From: Bacteroidaceae bacterium | Lineage (GTDB): Bacteria; Bacteroidota; Bacteroidia; Bacteroidales; Bacteroidaceae | Reading direction: 5' to 3' | Length of the DNA: 9,450 nt | NCBI GenBank assembly: GCA_900768625.1 | Contig: CAAGDO010000270.1 | Span: 1-9,450 of the forward strand | Shown here: piece by piece, positions 6,761 through 9,450 of the stretch | How positions within the stretch are numbered: the first letter of the stretch is position 1 | How the letters are laid out: every line of letters begins with the position of its first letter | Notes under the pieces: generated by a model | What the model was told of the DNA's origin: nothing | What the model saw: only the letters and a program-made list of their open reading frames with translations | Databases searched by the model: none | Made by a program: the position numbers and the translations under genes

Positions 6761-7300
6761 TCAGTGTAAGTTTCCGCCCAGTTGGCGTTCTGCTTCCCAC
6801 ATGACGATGCCTGCCGTCACGCTCACGTTCATGGAGTGCTTTGTGCCGTATTGTGGGATTTCAAGGGCCTGGTCGGCTGCGTCCACCACGTCCTGGCGCA
6901 CGCCTTTCACCTCATTTCCCATCACGAGGGCATATCGGCGTGAGGGGTCAAACTGGAATTCGCCCAGTTTGAGGCTTCCTTCCACCTGTTCGACGGCGAG
7001 CACCACGTAGCCCGCCTCCTGAAGTTGGCGAACAGCTTCGAGCGTGTCGTCGCAATGGCGCCAACTGACGGAATCCTCAGCTCCGAGCGCCGTTTTGTGG
7101 ATTTCGGCTGAAGGCGGAGTTGCTGTGATGCCACACATCACGACGGCTTCGATGCGGAAAGCGTCGGCTGTGCGGAGCACACTGCCCACATTGTGGAGCG
7201 AACGGATGTTGTCGAGCACCATGACGAGGGGCAGTTTGTCAGCCTGTCGGAAGGTTTGGACATCGATGCGGTTGAGGTCTTCAACGGTGAGTTTGCGCAT
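6761..7300 (-). CDS. SpoU/TrmH-family RNA 2'-O-methyltransferase
   Basis: A 179-residue SPOUT-class enzyme that would transfer a methyl group from S-adenosylmethionine to a ribose 2'-OH in tRNA or rRNA. Motif 1 is NIRSLHNVGSVLRTADAF, with Asn37 and the catalytic-type Arg43. Motif 2 is ALVMGNEVKGV with Glu130. Motif 3 is EIPQYGTKHSMNVSV with Asn158. These form the trefoil-knot cofactor site. The protein is only the catalytic domain, without the N-terminal substrate-binding domain of RlmB, so it is closer in size to TrmL or TrmH; the target nucleotide is not predictable. The ATG at 7300 is chosen: the frame extends to a TTG at 7339, but the extra 13 residues (LPHKHKPHSSS) look like untranslated leader. 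It is preceded by a perfect -7 box at 7384-7391 and followed by the HAD gene in the same direction. Confidence 0.94.
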   Translation of the reverse strand: MRKLTVEDLNRIDVQTFRQADKLPLVMVLDNIRSLHNVGSVLRTADAFRIEAVVMCGITATPPSAEIHKTALGAEDSVSWRHCDDTLEAVRQLQEAGYVVLAVEQVEGSLKLGEFQFDPSRRYALVMGNEVKGVRQDVVDAADQALEIPQYGTKHSMNVSVTAGIVMWEAERQLGGNLH

Positions 7301-7383
7301 GGAAGATGAATGGGGTTTGTGTTTATGGGGCAAGGACAATGCAAGTTGCTTGAATGTTATGCCGAGCCACCGCTTATCTTTTG

Positions 7384-7414
7384 CAAAGTTACGTCTTTTG
7401 CCTTGACATTCAAT
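7384..7414 (-). promoter_or_regulatory. predicted promoter of the methyltransferase-HAD operon
   Basis: The - strand reads TAACTTTG at 7391-7384, a perfect TAnnTTTG box, with ATTG as a near-TTTG -33 element at 7414-7411, a 19-base spacer. The start site would be near 7377 and the leader about 77 bases. Inverted repeats flank it: TTATGCCGA at 7357-7365 with TCGGCATAA at 7425-7433, and TTGAATGT at 7350-7357 with ACATTCAA at 7406-7413. The second overlaps the -33 element, so a DNA-binding regulator is possible. Confidence 0.6.
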
Positions 7415-7433
7415 GCTTTTCAGTTCGGCATAA

Positions 7434-7536
7434 GGTTTTTTATTTGTTTAGCTGGGGAAAATGTGCAGCCCACTTGGCGATGGGTGTGGTTGAAGAGCGG
7501 ATATGGCGTTAGACTTGTGTTATAGGGTTGTTTTTG
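7434..7536. other. intergenic stretch with no recognised feature
   Basis: This is the first part of the roughly 610-base gap between the methyltransferase start and the flavodiiron stop. I see no plausible gene: the + strand frame covering it (7310-7525) overlaps the predicted promoter and leader on the other strand and has no recognisable protein features. No hairpin, promoter or RNA gene stands out here. The palindrome cluster begins immediately after. Confidence 0.4.
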
Positions 7537-7760
7537 AGCGTGCTCCGCACGCTTGACTTTCAACGTTAATTTCCGCCAATGAGCCGTTAATGCCAGTCAA
7601 TGCCGCGCGCTGAAGTACGCGAGAGGAAATGGTCGTTCATTCAGCGTGCTGAAGCACGCTGTGGAATGCAAGCATTCCACTTTGGCCAGTCTATGCAACA
7701 CACGTCCACGGACGCATACCATGCGATATGAGCCACAGCGTGCTATGCGTGCGCCGTGTA
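7537..7760. repeat. cluster of short palindromes and TTAATG words (REP-like)
   Basis: The stretch begins with AGCGTGC-TCC-GCACGCT (7537-7553). It continues with repeated TTAATT/CCAATG/TTAATG/TCAATG words at about 7565-7602, an imperfect palindrome around 7604-7622, two adjoining perfect palindromes (7642-7680), CGTCC-AC-GGACG at 7703-7714, and an imperfect GCGTGC-rich palindrome at 7733-7758. The same core and TTAATGG words recur at 9290-9436. No open frame here looks coding. The arrangement resembles dispersed REP-type intergenic repeats, but the family is not one I can name. Confidence 0.6.
7642..7680. repeat. two adjoining perfect palindromes
   Basis: CAGCGTGCTGAAGCACGCTG (7642-7661) has 9-base arms around two bases. 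GTGGAATGCAAGCATTCCAC (7661-7680) has the same 9-2-9 design, and the two share the G at 7661. Neither has a T tract, so neither is a normal terminator. The shared geometry suggests two modules of one repeat type. Confidence 0.75.
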
Positions 7761-7769
7761 AAAATGAAA

Positions 7770-7830
7770 AATGACTTCCGCAACGATGGCATCAGCGTCT
7801 CTTGGACGCAACTTTGTTGCGGAAGTCATT
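7770..7830 (-). terminator. distal tandem hairpin downstream of fprA, likely terminator
   Basis: A perfect 15-bp stem pairs AATGACTTCCGCAAC (7770-7784) with 7816-7830 around a 31-base loop that can form its own GCGTC/GACGC hairpin (7795-7809). On the - strand the stem is followed by TTTTCATTTTTAC, a T-rich run, so it should terminate transcription coming from fprA. A local CGCAAC-TTT-GTTGCG hairpin (7807-7821) competes with the long stem. Confidence 0.75.
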
Positions 7831-7841
7831 CTTTAGGCATT

Positions 7842-7905
7842 GAAGCCGTCTGAACTTTTCTGACGAAGATTCGATTTGGAATTTCATCAAAGTTCAGACG
7901 GCTTC
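7842..7905. terminator. proximal tandem hairpin directly after the fprA stop
   Basis: A perfect 17-bp stem pairs GAAGCCGTCTGAACTTT (7842-7858) with 7889-7905 around a 30-base loop, beginning only 5 bases past the fprA stop codon. On the + strand it is followed by TCTTTATTTAG, a T-rich run, but on the - strand by AATGCC. It may therefore protect the 3' end of the fprA message, with the more distal hairpin providing the real stop, or act against + strand transcription. Confidence 0.65.
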
Positions 7906-7910
7906 TTTAT

Positions 7911-9098
7911 TTAGGCGTTCTCACCATGGGCGAGCGCACGGCCCAATTCGCGGGCACGGAGGAGCGTGTCGGCATGGGCGCCCTGCTTCCATTCAACGGG
8001 TTCGCCTGCGGGTTGCATCTTCATCCGTTCGTTATAGGCAGCAATGGCCTTTACGGCCTGTCCGCTCCAGGTGAAGCCGCCGAAGAAACCGAGGCGATGG
8101 TTGTTGACCACGCGGCCTTCCAAGCGCTTGAGGAGGTCGTCGGCCAACGGGAAGATCCCACCGTTGTAGGTCGGGGCACCGATGGCCAGCGTGTCGTAGC
8201 GGAAAATATCGGCCAGTACGGCCGACATGGGTGAAACGCTTAGATTATGGATACGGATGGTGCGCATGCCAGCTTCTGCAGCACCTTCGGCAACGGCTTC
8301 GGCCACGCGCTGCGTGTTGCCATACATGGAAGCATAGCAGATGACCAATCCGTGCTGCGTTTCCCCTTCGGCGAGGCGACGGTAGGTCTCGATGGCACGC
8401 GGTGCCTCAGCTGTCCATACGGGGCCATGGGTCGAACAAATCGTCTGGATGTCGAGCGGAGCCAGTTTCTTGAGGCCAGCCTTCACGGGAGCGGCGTATT
8501 TGCCGAGAATCGTGGCATAGTATCGTTCCATTTCGGGCCAGTAGGGAGTGGTGTCCATCTGCGTGTCGATGACGGCGCCGTTGAGCGCACCGAAGCAGCC
8601 GAAGGCATCGCCCGAGAAGAGGATATGTTCCGTCTCGTCGTAGGTGACCATCGTTTCGGGCCAATGGAGCATCGGAGCCAGATAGAAGCGGAGGTGGTGG
8701 TGGCCCAGATGGAGTTCCGAGCCGTCGGCAATGGTGAGGTCTTCGGGTGAGGATGCACCGTAGAATCCTTCGACCATGTCCATCGTCTTCTTGTTGCCCA
8801 CGAGACGGATATGGGGGTAGTGCTGGCGGATGAGGGCGATGGCACCCGAATGGTCGGGCTCCATATGGTTGATGATGAGATAGTCAATGGGACGTTCGCC
8901 GATGACCTCGCGGATGCGTTCGAGATATTCGGAGAAGAAGGCCACATCAACGGTGTCAACGAGGGCCACAGCTTCGTCGTCGGCGATGAGGTAGGAGTTA
9001 TAGGATACGCCCAGGGGAAGTTCCCAGAGTCCTTCAAAACGGTGTTTCACGCGGTCGTTCACGCCGACGTGGTATACTTTACCTTGGATATGCATCAT
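7911..9098 (-). CDS. fprA: class A flavodiiron protein (FprA-type O2/NO reductase)
   Basis: A 395-residue cytoplasmic enzyme at the normal length of class A flavodiiron proteins. The N-terminal metallo-beta-lactamase-like domain has every di-iron ligand: His78, Glu80, Asp82 and His83 in NHMEPDHSG, His145 in MLHWPE, Asp164 in SGDAFG, and His224 in STHGPVW. The C-terminal flavodoxin domain (about 250-392) binds FMN, with the phosphate loop YASMYGNTQ near 255-263 and an aromatic/glycine loop APTYNGGIFP near 308-317. The family reduces O2 to water or NO to N2O with electrons from rubredoxin or another carrier; no rubredoxin domain is fused and none is encoded here. This is an oxygen or nitrosative stress defence expected in an anaerobe. 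The ATG at 9098 (or the adjacent 9095) fits the family N-terminus (KVYHVGVND); an upstream GTG at 9233 would run through the promoter. Confidence 0.96.
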   Translation of the reverse strand: MMHIQGKVYHVGVNDRVKHRFEGLWELPLGVSYNSYLIADDEAVALVDTVDVAFFSEYLERIREVIGERPIDYLIINHMEPDHSGAIALIRQHYPHIRLVGNKKTMDMVEGFYGASSPEDLTIADGSELHLGHHHLRFYLAPMLHWPETMVTYDETEHILFSGDAFGCFGALNGAVIDTQMDTTPYWPEMERYYATILGKYAAPVKAGLKKLAPLDIQTICSTHGPVWTAEAPRAIETYRRLAEGETQHGLVICYASMYGNTQRVAEAVAEGAAEAGMRTIRIHNLSVSPMSAVLADIFRYDTLAIGAPTYNGGIFPLADDLLKRLEGRVVNNHRLGFFGGFTWSGQAVKAIAAYNERMKMQPAGEPVEWKQGAHADTLLRARELGRALAHGENA

Positions 9099-9141
9099 GA
9101 TTTGAATATGTGTGTGATTGTTTTCGTGTTTGAACCATCGG

Positions 9142-9173
9142 CAAAGGTAGTCATTTCCGAAATGATAGGGAAA
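9142..9173 (-). promoter_or_regulatory. predicted fprA promoter with an inverted repeat in its spacer
   Basis: The - strand reads TACCTTTG at 9149-9142, a perfect -7 box, with a TTTC -33-like element at 9173-9170, a 20-base spacer. The start would be near 9135 and the leader about 37 bases. The spacer holds TCATTTCCGAAATGA (9151-9165), 7-base perfect arms around one base, a plausible operator for a redox- or NO-responsive regulator. Confidence 0.62.
9151..9165. promoter_or_regulatory. candidate operator, 15-bp inverted repeat
   Basis: TCATTTC-C-GAAATGA is a perfect 7-1-7 inverted repeat lying between the -7 and -33 elements predicted for fprA. A protein bound here would block polymerase. The regulator is unknown and none is encoded in the window. 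Confidence 0.45.
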
Positions 9174-9289
9174 AAGGGACGTGGAAAAATGAGGGGGTCG
9201 CTTGGCGTGGCTTTTTGTTGATTGTTTTTTCACCTAAAAATAACTTGTACACTTTTGTAGATTCTGGAGTCCTTCGCACGTGGATATTT

Positions 9290-9436
9290 GCGCTTCGCGC
9301 GGTTTTTTCAACATGAATGGCCGCCAAAGCCATTAATGGTCATTAAATTCTTCTTTGTATGTATGCCCTAATGGGCTTTAATGGTTTTTCCACAGCGTAG
9401 CTGTGGGAATTGTCGTTAATGGCGTGCTTCGCACGC
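9290..9436. repeat. second palindrome/TTAATGG cluster (REP-like)
   Basis: Short palindromes follow one another: GCGC-TTC-GCGC (9290-9300, followed by GGTTTTTT), CCATTAATGG (9330-9339), GCCC-TAAT-GGGC (9365-9376), CCACAGC-GTA-GCTGTGG (9390-9406) and GCGTGC-TTC-GCACGC (9422-9436). The word TTAATGG occurs at 9333, 9378 and 9416. The last palindrome has the same 6-base arms as the one at 7538-7552. I see no gene in 9099-9450, and the repeat may continue past the window edge. Confidence 0.6.
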
Positions 9437-9450
9437 TGTGGGTAAGTTCA

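Noticed and set aside
7301..7339. N-terminal extension of the RNA methyltransferase from a TTG at 7339
   Set aside because: The extra 13 residues are low-complexity (His, Lys, Ser) and the ATG at 7300 gives a complete single-domain enzyme.
7310..7525. 71-codon + strand frame in the gap after the methyltransferase
   Set aside because: It overlaps the predicted methyltransferase promoter and leader on the other strand and has no recognisable domain or upstream promoter.
7537..7680. Possible CRISPR array or tRNA in the palindrome cluster
   Set aside because: The repeats are short palindromes of different sequence without constant spacers, and no cloverleaf or CCA-type tRNA end is visible.
9099..9233. 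N-terminal extension of the flavodiiron protein from a GTG at 9233
   Set aside because: It would add 45 residues not seen in the family and would place the promoter box inside the coding region. The ATG at 9098 matches the usual family start.
9151..9333. 60-codon - strand frame upstream of fprA
   Set aside because: It covers the fprA promoter region and part of the palindrome cluster and has no gene-like features.

Overview
The window looks like a chromosomal piece of an anaerobic Bacteroidota, most likely order Bacteroidales and possibly a Prevotella-type genome. Four upstream regions carry a Bacteroidota-type -7 promoter box (TAnnTTTG) instead of a sigma-70 TATAAT box, Shine-Dalgarno sequences are absent, and the gene set fits: a periplasmic-TPR sensor kinase, a secreted M16 peptidase and a class A flavodiiron protein. 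Genus is a guess. No rRNA, tRNA, CRISPR array, transposase or phage gene was seen.

Layout. Positions 1-511 (+ strand) hold the 3' end of an unidentified gene and two tiny overlapping genes, the second a two-helix membrane protein. This part looks more AT-rich than the rest. A hairpin at 548-596 ends it. Everything after that is on the - strand. Read in the direction of transcription, from high to low coordinates: a flavodiiron protein (fprA, 7911-9098) followed by two tandem hairpins; a SpoU/TrmH-family RNA methyltransferase (6761-7300) and a Cof-type HAD phosphatase (5894-6697), probably one operon with a terminator at 5811-5844; a secreted two-half M16 zinc peptidase (2716-5538) with a terminator at 2601-2656; and a TPR sensor histidine kinase (619-2481) that converges on the + strand genes at the shared hairpin. 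The - strand units therefore look independent, each with its own promoter and terminator.

The genes are mostly housekeeping or stress functions and do not form one pathway: oxygen or NO detoxification (fprA), RNA modification, sugar-phosphate or cofactor dephosphorylation, periplasmic proteolysis and signal sensing. The kinase has no response regulator within view.

The less ordinary material is intergenic. Stretches 7537-7760 and 9290-9436 (the latter running towards the window edge) carry clusters of short perfect palindromes with a shared GCGTGC/GCACGC core and repeated TTAATG words, like a dispersed REP-type repeat. The fprA promoter has a 15-bp inverted repeat exactly in its spacer. The methyltransferase promoter is flanked by two sets of inverted repeats. 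The M16 leader has a long imperfect hairpin just after the predicted transcription start. I did not find a convincing new multigene system.
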